Shown piece by piece: positions 1-8,844 of a stretch of DNA of 64,000 bases. The notes beneath the pieces were generated by a model that was given only the letters and a program-made list of their open reading frames with translations, had not been told where the DNA came from and made no database searches. The DNA is from Flavobacterium sp. 102 (GTDB taxonomy: Bacteria; Bacteroidota; Bacteroidia; Flavobacteriales; Flavobacteriaceae). The stretch covers positions 62,001 to 126,000 of the forward strand of contig NZ_RBKX01000001.1 in NCBI RefSeq assembly GCF_003634615.1, read 5' to 3'. Every line of letters begins with the position of its first letter. The first letter of the stretch is position 1. The position numbers and the translations under genes are program-made.

Positions 1-1
1 A

Positions 2-2683
2 ATCTCCGATTATTTACAACTTGACTCCAACAGTGATGGCATTTATGATATCCATACTGGCTTATATGGCAGCTATGATGCCAATAATGACGGTATAATT
101 GATGGTTCAGGAGATGGTGACAGAGATGGGATTACAGATACTTTTGACACAAATCCAAATTCTAAAGGTTCTCCAAGAGACTTAAATAGAAAACTGTTAT
201 TAGATTTCGATGGAAGAAATGATTACGCTCAAAGCTCTGCCGTTTTGGGTGGTCTTGCCAATGCTTCTTTGATGGCATGGGTTGATTTGAATAGTGCTTT
301 TAATTCTGAAGGTGTGATTGTAGGTCAGGATAAATTCCAAATCAGAGTGACCTCAGACAAGAAACTAGAAGCTGTTGTAAACAACACAACTGTAAAATAC
401 AACACCGTGGCATTAAATACTGCGCAGTGGTATCATGTTGGCGCCGTTTATACCGGAAGTGTATTAAAATTATATTTAAACGGTACAATGGTTGCGAGTA
501 CATCTGCCTCAGGTAATATTAATGCTGATGCTTCATTACTGACCTTAGGTAAAAATCCGGTATCAAACACAAAATATTTCAAAGGTAAAATCGATGAAGT
601 ACGCGTGTTCAATGTAGCATTAACCGATACACAATTACAAAGAATGGTGTATCAAGAAATTCAAAATACCGGCTCACAAGTTAGAGGAACTATTATCCCA
701 AAAGACATTAGTTCACTTCCTTTTGCCAACTTGTTACGTTATTACAGAATGGATACTTACAAAGACGATATTGTTGACGATTTAACAACAACTTCTGTCG
801 ATACCGGTACAGGAATGAAAATGTACAATCATAAAAACATCTATGTGCAACAAGCTCCTATGCCTTTTATCACCAAAACTACCGGAACTTTTGCAACTGC
901 GGTAAACGACACCAGCAATGACATTAGAGGCTTAGATGTTTTAGATTATGATTATTCAATCATTCAAGTGCAACACAACATAGCAGAAACAGCCAATAAT
1001 ACTTCTATCGGAATGTTTATAGATCCGGGAGTAACTGTTACTATGAGTAATGACACAAAGCTTCAAAACGATTGGTACCTAAAACTAGATGGTAAAATTG
1101 ACTTATCAGGTAAATCACAATTGGTACAAACAAATAATAGTGATCTTGAGGTAACGAGTTCAGGTTCTATTGAAAGAGACCAACAAGGACAATCAAATAT
1201 CTATAACTATAACTACTGGTCTTCACCGGTTAGTAGTATGAACAACACTACTATCAATCATGGTTATACAATAGCCGGTGTAATGAAAGACGGAACAACT
1301 TCAACACCACAAAACTTAAACTGGTCCTCAGGATTAAACGGTGCAGCAACAAGCCCGATCACTATTGCAAGCTATTGGATATTTAAGTTCCAAAACTTAA
1401 GTAGTGCTTATGCTAACTGGTCTGCTGTTGGCCCAAATGGTAGTCTTTTAGCCGGCCAAGGCTACACTATGAAAGGTTCTAATGCTGCTTCTGCCAATCA
1501 AAACTATACGTTTGTAGGCAAACCAAATAATGGTACGATTACCTCAACTGTTTCTGCCGGTAATCTAAACTTGTGCGGAAATCCGTTTGCCTCGGCTATT
1601 GATGCTAACCAATTTATTGATGATAATATAGCCAGTATAACCGGAACATTATTTTTCTGGGAACACTACAGCACTAATAATTCTCACAATACTATCGACT
1701 ACCAAGGCGGTTATGCAACTTATACCAAAGTTGGCGGAACAGCTCCGGTAGCTCCGGCCGGAATAAGTGGCTTAGGCTCAAGTGCGAAAGTTGCCAAAAG
1801 ATTCATCCCGGTAGGTCAAGGTTTCTTCGTAACCGGTTCAGCAACTGGTGGCACTTTAACTTTTAACAACAACCAAAGGATTTTTGTAAAAGAAGACAAT
1901 TCGGATTCTTTCACCTTATACAGAAACAACACCAACGCTACAGTAAACGCTGATCCAAATTACAACAACAGCGAAGATAGCTTTGGAGTAGAAGAATTCA
2001 TGAAATTAAGATTAGGATATACTTCTGCTAACAATTACCACCGAGAAATATTATTAGGCTTCATGAACGAAAACGCAACAGCAGGCTTTGATAATGGCTA
2101 TGATGCGTTAAGTATTGAAACCCTAACCAATGACATGTATTTCACTAACGGTGATAAAAAATTAAACATTCAAGGCGATGGCTTTTTCAATGCAAATAAT
2201 ATCTATCCGCTTGGGATTAAAAATGCTACTGCAGGAATAGTAAAATTTGGCATCAACAAAAAAGAAAGTTTTGAAGAAAGTCAAGACATTTTTATCTACG
2301 ACAACGTTACTGAAACTTACCACGACATTAAGTCGCAAACCTTTGAAATCAACTTAGCTGCCGGTACGTTTGAAGACAGATTTTCTTTGAGATTCTTTAA
2401 TCCATCAGCTTTAGGAACCAATGAAAATGAATTACAACATGGCGTTGGCGTAAACCATTCGCAAACCGATAACATGATTAATATTAATAATGAATTACAA
2501 GAGGTTTCGATTAAATCAGTTGCGCTGTTTAATTTACTTGGACAACAAGTGGTTACATGGAAAATAGACAGCCAAAATCAAACCGAAATGCATCTACCGG
2601 TAAGCGGAGTAAGTGCCGGCGGATATATTGTAAAAATCATCACCGACAAAGGTGACATCACTAAGAAAATTCTAATTAAGTAA
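2..2683 (+). CDS. T9SS-secreted LamG-domain adhesin-like protein (5' end outside window)
   Basis: The reading frame is open from base 2, so the gene begins before the window; 893 residues are visible. The first 50 residues hold Asp/Gly/Asn-rich repeats such as DSNSDG and DGDRDG, typical of calcium-binding thrombospondin-3-like linkers. A LamG/concanavalin-like jelly-roll follows at about residues 63-215. A long middle region carries NYWSSPV, GNPFAS and VGQGFFV, motifs shared with the two giant proteins at 31.9-40.9 kb. The last ~80 residues (VALFNLLGQQVV ... GGYIVKIITDKG ... KKILIK) form a type A T9SS sorting domain, so the protein should cross the outer membrane and be anchored or released. 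A function in adhesion or polysaccharide binding is inferred from LamG only. An in-frame TTG at 245 is internal and not a likely start. A terminator follows directly. Confidence 0.9.
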   Translation: MSDYLQLDSNSDGIYDIHTGLYGSYDANNDGIIDGSGDGDRDGITDTFDTNPNSKGSPRDLNRKLLLDFDGRNDYAQSSAVLGGLANASLMAWVDLNSAFNSEGVIVGQDKFQIRVTSDKKLEAVVNNTTVKYNTVALNTAQWYHVGAVYTGSVLKLYLNGTMVASTSASGNINADASLLTLGKNPVSNTKYFKGKIDEVRVFNVALTDTQLQRMVYQEIQNTGSQVRGTIIPKDISSLPFANLLRYYRMDTYKDDIVDDLTTTSVDTGTGMKMYNHKNIYVQQAPMPFITKTTGTFATAVNDTSNDIRGLDVLDYDYSIIQVQHNIAETANNTSIGMFIDPGVTVTMSNDTKLQNDWYLKLDGKIDLSGKSQLVQTNNSDLEVTSSGSIERDQQGQSNIYNYNYWSSPVSSMNNTTINHGYTIAGVMKDGTTSTPQNLNWSSGLNGAATSPITIASYWIFKFQNLSSAYANWSAVGPNGSLLAGQGYTMKGSNAASANQNYTFVGKPNNGTITSTVSAGNLNLCGNPFASAIDANQFIDDNIASITGTLFFWEHYSTNNSHNTIDYQGGYATYTKVGGTAPVAPAGISGLGSSAKVAKRFIPVGQGFFVTGSATGGTLTFNNNQRIFVKEDNSDSFTLYRNNTNATVNADPNYNNSEDSFGVEEFMKLRLGYTSANNYHREILLGFMNENATAGFDNGYDALSIETLTNDMYFTNGDKKLNIQGDGFFNANNIYPLGIKNATAGIVKFGINKKESFEESQDIFIYDNVTETYHDIKSQTFEINLAAGTFEDRFSLRFFNPSALGTNENELQHGVGVNHSQTDNMININNELQEVSIKSVALFNLLGQQVVTWKIDSQNQTEMHLPVSGVSAGGYIVKIITDKGDITKKILIK

Positions 2684-2706
2684 TTTTTTATATTTTTTTT
2701 GACACT

Positions 2707-2738
2707 AAAAACGCTCTGCAAAAGTGGAGCGTTTTTTT
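2707..2738 (+). terminator. Rho-independent terminator of the T9SS gene
   Basis: A 10-bp stem (AAAAACGCTC at 2707-2716, GAGCGTTTTT at 2727-2736) with a 10-nt loop runs into a T tract. It lies 23 bases after the stop codon and before the convergent hisS. Confidence 0.85.
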
Positions 2739-2778
2739 TAACTAAAAGCCCCAAACTTTATGCTGATACTATTAACGC

Positions 2779-4137
2779 TTAAACTAATTTCTCTAAAATA
2801 CCCGATAAATCGGTTTCCGATTGTTCGCCGGATTTTAGGTTCTTCAAAATAAAAGAATTACCCTTAATCTCTTTGATTACAAACGGAATGTTTCTTCGCT
2901 CTGCATGTTTAAATTGTTTGTCAATTTTAGCCGCATCGGGATATAATTCTGCTTTGATATTTTTATTACGCAAAGTCGTGAGTGCTTTCATGGCTTCAAA
3001 AGCTTGGCTTTCGCCAAAATTTAAAAACAATACTTTAGTCGAAGTCGTAACGGTTTGCGGAAACAAATTCAATTCTTCGAGCACCAAATAAATGCGGTCA
3101 AGGCCAAAAGAAATGCCAACACCACTCATATTTTTCAACCCGAAAATTCCGGTCAAATCATCATATCTTCCGCCACCGCCGATGGAACCCATTGCCACGC
3201 CTTCCGGTGCCGAAACTTCAAAAATGGCTCCGGTGTAATAGTTCAAACCGCGTGCTAAGGTTACATCCAAATCTAATTTGGCTTTTTGCAAACCTAATTT
3301 GATTACGTTGTCACAAATAAAACGCAGCTCTTCAATTCCTTTTTTACCTTCTTCTGAAGTAGAAAGCAAACCGGCTAATTTTTCTAATTTCTCTTGAATC
3401 GTTCCGGTGAAGCTGAATAAAGGTTGTACTTTTTCTAAAGCGGTTTCTGAAATGCCTTTTTCAATCATTTCTTTTTTAACGCCTTCCTCGCCTATTTTGT
3501 CGAGCTTGTCTAAAGCCACAGTAAAATCAATCAACTTCTCCGAAGCGCCAATGACTTCAGCAATGCCCGATAATATTTTGCGGTTGTTAATTTTAATGGT
3601 AACGCCTTCCAAACCCAATTCTGCAAAAACCGAATCATACAATTGCACCAATTCGACTTCTTGCCATAATGAAGTGGAACCAACCACATCAGCATCACAT
3701 TGGTAAAACTCTCTGAATCTTCCTTTTTGTGGCCTATCCGCACGCCAAACCGGCTGGATTTGGTAACGCTTAAACGGAAACTCAATCTCGTTTTGGTGTT
3801 GCACAACATAACGCGCAAAAGGTACGGTTAAGTCGTAGCGAAGGGCTTTTTCTGAAATCTTTCCGGTTAATTGTTTATAGTTTATAGTTTGTAGTTCTGA
3901 AGTTGGCACTTTATCCAAATAATCTCCCGAATTCAATATCTTAAATATTAAACGATCACCTTCTTCCCCATATTTTCCCATCAAGGTATCTGAGTTCTCA
4001 AACGACGGCGTTTCTATCGGTTGGTAACCAAATTTCTCAAAATGATTTCTCATTATTGAAATAATATAGTTGCGTTTGGAAACCTCTGTCGGTGAAAAAT
4101 CTCTGGTGCCTTTGGGAATGCTTGGTTTTTGTGCCAT
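2779..4137 (-). CDS. hisS: Histidine--tRNA ligase
   Basis: Class II aminoacyl-tRNA synthetase of 452 residues that charges tRNA-His with histidine using ATP in the cytoplasm. Motif 2 is at about residues 132-150 ([18 protein letters not shown]), the two histidine-binding signatures at 295-303 (ARGLNYYTG) and 320-328 (GGGGRYDDL), and motif 3 at about 340-349 (GISFGLDRI). The C-terminal anticodon-binding domain starts near residue 365. Length is normal for the Bacteroidota type. The start is an ATG at 4137. Residues about 82-88 (LQTINYK) are encoded by three copies of a 7-bp repeat at 3874-3894 that resembles intergenic repeats elsewhere in the window; this falls in a variable loop between conserved blocks and keeps the frame. 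The gene is convergent with the upstream T9SS gene and divergent from the permease. Confidence 0.97.
   Translation of the reverse strand: MAQKPSIPKGTRDFSPTEVSKRNYIISIMRNHFEKFGYQPIETPSFENSDTLMGKYGEEGDRLIFKILNSGDYLDKVPTSELQTINYKQLTGKISEKALRYDLTVPFARYVVQHQNEIEFPFKRYQIQPVWRADRPQKGRFREFYQCDADVVGSTSLWQEVELVQLYDSVFAELGLEGVTIKINNRKILSGIAEVIGASEKLIDFTVALDKLDKIGEEGVKKEMIEKGISETALEKVQPLFSFTGTIQEKLEKLAGLLSTSEEGKKGIEELRFICDNVIKLGLQKAKLDLDVTLARGLNYYTGAIFEVSAPEGVAMGSIGGGGRYDDLTGIFGLKNMSGVGISFGLDRIYLVLEELNLFPQTVTTSTKVLFLNFGESQAFEAMKALTTLRNKNIKAELYPDAAKIDKQFKHAERRNIPFVIKEIKGNSFILKNLKSGEQSETDLSGILEKLV
3874..3894. repeat. 7-bp tandem repeat inside hisS
   Basis: Three consecutive heptads on the plus strand: TTTATAG, TTTATAG, TTTGTAG, then a degenerate fourth. 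The total of 21 bp keeps the hisS frame. Confidence 0.75.
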
Positions 4138-4143
4138 TTGAAA

Positions 4144-4164
4144 AATTATGAATTATAAATTATG
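4144..4164. repeat. 7-bp tandem repeat upstream of hisS
   Basis: Three consecutive heptads AATTATG, AATTATA, AATTATG begin 7 bases before the hisS start codon, in its 5' untranslated region. The unit is related to the array at 56671-56698. Confidence 0.75.
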
Positions 4165-4280
4165 AGTTTAAAAAAATAAAAAACTCGTTCGTAATTGACT
4201 TTTGCAAATATCTATATTTTTATAGACTTAATATAACTATGGTTGTAACAAAAGCTGTATTTTAGTGTCAAATTACCGTT

Positions 4281-5528
4281 ATGATTGGATTATTCAAAGA
4301 AAATGTAAAAATTGCGTTGGGTTCGATTCGAACACAATTGCTTCGAACTGTATTAACGGTTATTATTATCGCCATTGGAATTACCGCTTTGGTTGGAATT
4401 CTGACGGTTGTGACCGCCATCGAATACAACCTGAATTCGAGCTTTGCTTCGATGGGTTCTAATACCTTTAACATCAACCAATACGAATTCCAAAACCGCC
4501 GTCGTGGTGGTGGCGAAGTAGAAAAAATCAACCCGATTATTACCTATACGGAAGCCAAAACTTTCAAAGAAAAATACAATTATCCTTTAACCCAAACGTC
4601 GCTTTCTTTTGTAGCCACTTCGGCTGCCGAAGTCAAATTTGAAAACCAAAAAACGGATCCGGAAATAACTGTTTTGGGTATTGACGAATATTTTTTAAGC
4701 AATTCCGGTTTAGAAATTACCCAAGGTCGAAGCTTTAATACTTTCGATATTTCGAATAATATTTATGCTTGTATCGTTGGTTCCGATTTTGTTTCCAAAG
4801 ACGGTTTGCTGAGAGATGTCAATCCAATCGATAAAATTTTAACCATTCGTGGCGCCAAATTCAGAGTAATTGGCGTAATAAAAGAACAAGGCTCAACCTT
4901 TGGCAACAGCCAAGATTTAAGGGTTATGATTCCGATTCAAGTGGCGCGTTCGATGTTTTCAGCACCAAGCATCAATTACTCCTTAAGTATTATGGTGTTG
5001 AAAAAAGAGTTTTTAGACCAATCCGTTGATGACGCTTTAATTACTATGCGAAAAGTAAGAAGACTAAATCCGGTAGAAGAAAATAATTTCGGTATCTCAA
5101 GAAGTGACGATTTGCTTAACAGAATTGCCGATTTGACCGGATTTTTAAACATCTCCGCTTGGGTAATTGGTATCATTACTATATTGGGTTCATCTATTGC
5201 TTTGATGAATATCATGATTGTTTCTGTAACCGAAAGAACCCGTGAAATTGGTGTGAGAAAATCACTTGGCGCCAAGAAAAGCACCATTGCCATACAGTTT
5301 TTTGTAGAGACTTTAACCATTGGACAAATCGGCGGGATTTTTGGAATCATCTTCGGAATCCTTGCAGGCTTTTTTATCTGTCTCGCTGCCGGATGGGATT
5401 TTGTAATCCCATGGGGCGCCATGATAGCCGCTTTTACCACCAGTTTTATAGTTGCGTTAGTTTCCGGATTGTATCCTGCAATAAAGGCTTCTCAATTAGA
5501 TCCGATTGAAGCGTTGCGGTATGAGTAA
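4281..5528 (+). CDS. ABC transporter permease, MacB/FtsX type
   Basis: A 415-residue inner-membrane permease of the MacB/LolC/FtsX family. The sequence shows an N-terminal membrane helix at about residues 20-45 (LLRTVLTVIIIAIGITALVG), a MacB-type periplasmic domain of about 230 residues, and three C-terminal helices from about residue 285 (FtsX domain, with the signature TREIGVRKSLGAKK between helices). It ends in LDPIEALRYE, the usual family ending. The permease would need a cytoplasmic ATPase, but none is adjacent: hisS is divergent upstream and prmC convergent downstream. The substrate is unknown; family members export peptides or lipoproteins or act in mechanotransmission. The ATG at 4281 fits the family start. 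Confidence 0.88.
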   Translation: MIGLFKENVKIALGSIRTQLLRTVLTVIIIAIGITALVGILTVVTAIEYNLNSSFASMGSNTFNINQYEFQNRRRGGGEVEKINPIITYTEAKTFKEKYNYPLTQTSLSFVATSAAEVKFENQKTDPEITVLGIDEYFLSNSGLEITQGRSFNTFDISNNIYACIVGSDFVSKDGLLRDVNPIDKILTIRGAKFRVIGVIKEQGSTFGNSQDLRVMIPIQVARSMFSAPSINYSLSIMVLKKEFLDQSVDDALITMRKVRRLNPVEENNFGISRSDDLLNRIADLTGFLNISAWVIGIITILGSSIALMNIMIVSVTERTREIGVRKSLGAKKSTIAIQFFVETLTIGQIGGIFGIIFGILAGFFICLAAGWDFVIPWGAMIAAFTTSFIVALVSGLYPAIKASQLDPIEALRYE

Positions 5529-5531
5529 TTA

Positions 5532-5552
5532 GTGTTCAGTTGGGAGTGTTCC
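5532..5552. repeat. Short degenerate 7-bp repeat between permease and prmC
   Basis: Heptads GTGTTCA, GTTGGGA, GTGTTCC. The GTGTTCA unit is the same as in the rpoB-rpoC array at 46160-46187. The array sits in the 27-bp gap between two convergent stop codons. Confidence 0.5.
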
Positions 5553-5555
5553 CTT

Positions 5556-6431
5556 TTATAGTGCTGCCGAAATCATTCGGTCATTTCCATAAATATCTTT
5601 GTGAAGTAGAACATTTTTAAACCCAAAACTTTCTACCAAAGCAACGGTTTCCTTACCTAAATATTGATTGATTTCAAAGTACAGTTGTCCATTCGGCGAA
5701 AGATTCTTTTTTGCCAATTCAGTGATTTTTCTATAAAAAAGCAACGCGTCATTGTCTTCTACAAATAAGGCCAAATGCGGTTCATATTCTAAAACATTCG
5801 GATTGATTTCCGCTTTCTCCAAATTTCGAACATACGGCGGATTCGAAACAATAATGTCGAATTGTTGTTCTAACCCTTCGACTGCGCTCAAGTTGACAAC
5901 ATCAAGTATATTTTTCAACAAAAATGTGACTTCTACTTTATTGAGTTCCGCATTTTTTTGGGCTGTCGCCAAAGCTTTCTCCGATACATCAATCGCATAC
6001 ACTTCAGCATTCGGCAGATTCTTTTTCAGTGAAATAGGAATACAACCGCTACCGGTTCCAATTTCGAGGATTCTAACTTTTCCCTTTTTTCTCTTCCCTT
6101 TTTCCTCTTCTTTTAAAATCAACGCAACCAACTCTTCCGTTTCCGGTCTTGGAATCAATACATTTTCATTGACTAAAAACGGTAATCCATAGAATTCGGT
6201 TTCACCTAAAATATACTGAATTGGTTTTTGATTCTTCAATTCGACCAAAACGCTTTCCCAACGCAACAATTGCAACGCATCCATTTCCATTTCAGGATAT
6301 AAGGCTAAGTCAATTCTTTTTTGATGATGAAAACTTTCCAATGTTAAATAAAAGAAACTCTCAATCTCTTTTTCGTCATACAAAGAAGAAAGTTCTCGGA
6401 GGAAAGTGGTCCTATAGTTTTTGATTAGCAT
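5556..6431 (-). CDS. prmC: Peptide chain release factor N5-glutamine methyltransferase
   Basis: A 291-residue SAM-dependent enzyme (PrmC/HemK) that methylates the glutamine of the GGQ motif in release factors RF1 and RF2. It shows the N-terminal helical domain, IPRPETEE at about 93-100, the SAM-binding loop EIGTGSGC at about 123-130 and the catalytic NPPY at 197-200. I chose the ATG at 6431; a TTG at 6437 in the same frame would overlap nothing useful and lies inside a repeat array. The gene begins 6 bases after the stop of the upstream GNAT gene, so the two are probably co-transcribed. The ILKEEEKGKRKKGK stretch (about 106-118) is a lysine-rich insertion before the SAM loop. Confidence 0.95.
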   Translation of the reverse strand: MLIKNYRTTFLRELSSLYDEKEIESFFYLTLESFHHQKRIDLALYPEMEMDALQLLRWESVLVELKNQKPIQYILGETEFYGLPFLVNENVLIPRPETEELVALILKEEEKGKRKKGKVRILEIGTGSGCIPISLKKNLPNAEVYAIDVSEKALATAQKNAELNKVEVTFLLKNILDVVNLSAVEGLEQQFDIIVSNPPYVRNLEKAEINPNVLEYEPHLALFVEDNDALLFYRKITELAKKNLSPNGQLYFEINQYLGKETVALVESFGFKNVLLHKDIYGNDRMISAAL

Positions 6432-6458
6432 TATCAATTATTTGTTATCAATTGTCAA
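6431..6458. repeat. 7-bp tandem repeat across the GNAT-prmC junction
   Basis: Consecutive heptads TTATCAA, TTATTTG, TTATCAA, TTGTCAA. They cover the prmC start, the GNAT stop codon and the last codons of the GNAT gene. Confidence 0.75.
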
Positions 6459-6929
6459 TTCCTTGATCATCCAAACCGGACAAGTTGTATGACCTGTATT
6501 ACCCAAAGGCGCACAAAGGTATTCAAAACCCATTTTCTGATACAAACTTTGTGCTGCTACCATTTCGGGTAATGTTTCGAGATAGCATTTTTCATAACCC
6601 AATTCGACAGCTTTCTCCAAACATTTTTGAATCATTTGGAAACCAATGCCTTTCCCGCGAATTTCCTGCAAAAAGTACATTTTCTGTAATTCGCAGATAT
6701 TCTCTGTTGAATTTTCCAATTGACTTACGCCTGCTCCGCCAACAATTTTGCCTTCATTTTCTATTACAAAATAAGTGGCGCGCGGTTTATCATAAGCTTC
6801 AAACATAAAATCTAATTGCGCATCGGCGAAAGCTGTTCCTGTTTTTGGAAAATTATCTGCCATAAAAACTGCTCTAATAACTGCTGCAATTTGTTGGTTA
6901 TCTTGTTCTTGAGTTTCCCTGATTATCAT
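6438..6929 (-). CDS. GNAT family N-acetyltransferase
   Basis: A 163-residue protein with the GNAT acetyl-CoA-binding fold: the motif A region reads LQEIRGKGIGFQMIQKCLEKA (the Q/RxxGxG/A pattern is RGKGIG), followed by YLETLPEMVAAQSLYQKMGF, the usual motif B with a Tyr near the C-terminus. The substrate is not deducible; small free-standing GNATs acetylate amino acids, antibiotics or proteins. It lies directly upstream of prmC with a 6-base gap. The last residues (LTIDNK) and the stop codon are written by a 7-bp repeat array, suggesting that the original C-terminus was overwritten or extended. The start is an ATG at 6929. Confidence 0.85.
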   Translation of the reverse strand: MIIRETQEQDNQQIAAVIRAVFMADNFPKTGTAFADAQLDFMFEAYDKPRATYFVIENEGKIVGGAGVSQLENSTENICELQKMYFLQEIRGKGIGFQMIQKCLEKAVELGYEKCYLETLPEMVAAQSLYQKMGFEYLCAPLGNTGHTTCPVWMIKELTIDNK

Positions 6930-7069
6930 TTGCTTTAATCTTAATAATTACAAAAATAGTCCAATTGTTTAAACCACATAGAATCATAGAAATAATAATC
7001 CTTAAAAGTCGCTTGGCTCGAAATAGATTCTATATTTCTATGCGGTAAAAAACCAAAGAGATAAAATCC

Positions 7070-7077
7070 TATTTTTG
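7070..7077 (+). promoter_or_regulatory. Candidate -7 box for ribD
   Basis: TATTTTTG matches the Bacteroidota TAnnTTTG -7 consensus, 84 bases before the ribD ATG. An inverted repeat, AACGCTA (7096-7102) and TAGCGTT (7134-7140), lies in the implied leader. No clear -33 TTTG was seen. Confidence 0.4.
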
Positions 7078-7160
7078 TATGATGACTACTCACGAAACGC
7101 TAAAGACAAACAAGAATTAAACAACAACTTTAATAGCGTTCCTGACACCTTAGGCAAAAA

Positions 7161-8204
7161 ATGAAATCAACGGAAGAATTCTATATAAATCGCTGCATTG
7201 AATTGGCCAAAAATGGTTTAGGAACAACCTATCCAAATCCGTTAGTGGGTAGCGTAATTGTTTATAAAGGCAAAATAATCGGTGAAGGTTGGCATCGGAA
7301 ATCCGGCGAAGCTCATGCTGAAGTTAATGCCGTAAATTCAGTAAAAGACAAATCTCTTTTGGCGAAAGCCACGATTTATGTATCGCTTGAACCATGTAGT
7401 CATTTTGGGAAAACGCCTCCTTGTTGCGATTTAATCATCCAACACAAAATTCCTAGTGTAGTAATTGGAACTGTTGACCCAAACAGTAAAGTCGCCGGCA
7501 CCGGAATTAAAAGATTAATCGAAAACGGTTGTCAGGTAACCGTTGGTGTTTTAGAAAACGAATGCAACGAATTGAACAAACGCTTCTTTACTTTTCACAA
7601 TAAAAAACGACCTTATATTATTTTAAAATGGGCAGAAAGTGTGGATGGTTTTATGGCACCTTTAACCAAAGAAAAACAAGAACCGGTTTGGATTTCCAAT
7701 ATATTTTCACGTCAATTAGTACACAAATGGCGTAGTGAAGAACAAGCTATTTTAGTGGGAACGCAAACGATTTTAGACGACAATCCCAAATTAGATGTTC
7801 GCGATTGGACCGGAGAAAACCCTATTCGAATTGTTTTGGACAGAACCGGTAAAATAAGCAATGCCTATTTTATTAAAGACGGCAAAACAAAAACCATTAT
7901 TATCACCGAAAAAGAAAATGTAACATTTGACGATAATCGTATTTATGAAAGTATTATCTTTGATAGTCAGCTAACCAAGAATATAATCGGTATTTTATAC
8001 AAATACGGCATACAGTCTATCATTGTTGAAGGTGGAAAGCAAACACTACAAACTTTTATAGAAGACAATCTTTGGGATGAAGCTAGGGTTTTTACGGGCA
8101 ATATTTCTTTAAACGAAGGTATAAAAGCACCTCAATTGAATGGAATTTCCAAAACAACAGAAATAAAGGGTGACCAACTTAAACTTTTTTTAAACCATGA
8201 TTAA
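7161..8204 (+). CDS. ribD: Riboflavin biosynthesis bifunctional deaminase/reductase
   Basis: A 347-residue two-domain enzyme that deaminates diaminohydroxyphosphoribosylaminopyrimidine and then reduces the ribosyl group, early in riboflavin synthesis. The N-terminal deaminase domain carries the zinc site HAE (52-54), PC (78-79) and GKTPPCCD (83-90). The C-terminal reductase domain starts near residue 148 (RPYIILKWAESVDG) and includes IIVEGGKQTLQTF. The start is ATG 7161. The gene overlaps the next HAD gene by 8 bases. No FMN riboswitch is visible upstream, although ribD is often FMN-controlled in other phyla. Confidence 0.96.
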   Translation: MKSTEEFYINRCIELAKNGLGTTYPNPLVGSVIVYKGKIIGEGWHRKSGEAHAEVNAVNSVKDKSLLAKATIYVSLEPCSHFGKTPPCCDLIIQHKIPSVVIGTVDPNSKVAGTGIKRLIENGCQVTVGVLENECNELNKRFFTFHNKKRPYIILKWAESVDGFMAPLTKEKQEPVWISNIFSRQLVHKWRSEEQAILVGTQTILDDNPKLDVRDWTGENPIRIVLDRTGKISNAYFIKDGKTKTIIITEKENVTFDDNRIYESIIFDSQLTKNIIGILYKYGIQSIIVEGGKQTLQTFIEDNLWDEARVFTGNISLNEGIKAPQLNGISKTTEIKGDQLKLFLNHD

Positions 8205-8805
8205 CACTATAATTTTCGATTTTGGCGATGTTTTTATCAATCTTGAAAAAGAAAAATCGATAGAAGAGTTTAAAAAGTTAGGACTTGATGGTCCAAATGA
8301 AGAATTATTGACACAGAATGATTTATTCGAAAAAGGCCAAATAACCGACCTTCAATTTGTAGAGAGTTTTCACAAATTCATTCCCAATGCTTCCATTGAA
8401 GAAATTACCAAAGCTTGGAATTCTGTTATTGGAGATTTTCCTTTGTATCGCTTAGAATTTTTGCAATTGCTGTCCAATAAGTACCGTTTATTCCTATTAA
8501 CTAATACCGATTCCATTCACATCAACCAATTTGAACACAAAGTAGGCATGTCATTTTACTCCGATTTTTATCGTTGTTTTGAAAAGGTATATTACTCTTA
8601 TGAAATGGGCATGAGAAAACCTCAACCGGAAATTTTTACTAAAATTTTAAGCAAACACGACTTATCTCCCAAACGTACCTTATTTGTAGATGACAAAAAA
8701 GACAATACTGATATCGCAGAAAGCCTTGGTCTTCATGTATGGAATTTACAAGTAGGCAAAGAAGATGTGGTGAATTTGTTTGACCAAAAACACTTGCCGT
8801 TTTAA
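8197..8805 (+). CDS. HAD-superfamily hydrolase, YihX-like phosphatase
   Basis: A 202-residue haloacid dehalogenase-type protein. Motif I is FDFGDVFI with the nucleophilic Asp at residue 8, motif II LLTNTD, motif III the Lys in GMRKPQPEIF, and motif IV FVDDKKDN. The FDFG(N/D)V form of motif I, the GMRKP block and the small helical cap match the YihX group, whose E. coli member is a glucose-1-phosphatase. The ATG lies inside the 3' end of ribD, so the two are translationally coupled. Co-location with ribD makes dephosphorylation of a riboflavin pathway intermediate conceivable (the phosphatase for that step varies between bacteria), but this is only inference. Confidence 0.85.
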   Translation: MINTIIFDFGDVFINLEKEKSIEEFKKLGLDGPNEELLTQNDLFEKGQITDLQFVESFHKFIPNASIEEITKAWNSVIGDFPLYRLEFLQLLSNKYRLFLLTNTDSIHINQFEHKVGMSFYSDFYRCFEKVYYSYEMGMRKPQPEIFTKILSKHDLSPKRTLFVDDKKDNTDIAESLGLHVWNLQVGKEDVVNLFDQKHLPF

Positions 8806-8844
8806 TAATTTTAATCGCAATTTCAAATTTCAATATCAATTTCA

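Noticed and set aside
3531-3818. Alternative open frame within hisS
   Set aside because: It is a shadow of the hisS frame, which carries all family motifs.
7081-7160. FMN riboswitch upstream of ribD
   Set aside because: The conserved RFN sequence blocks are absent and the leader is too short.
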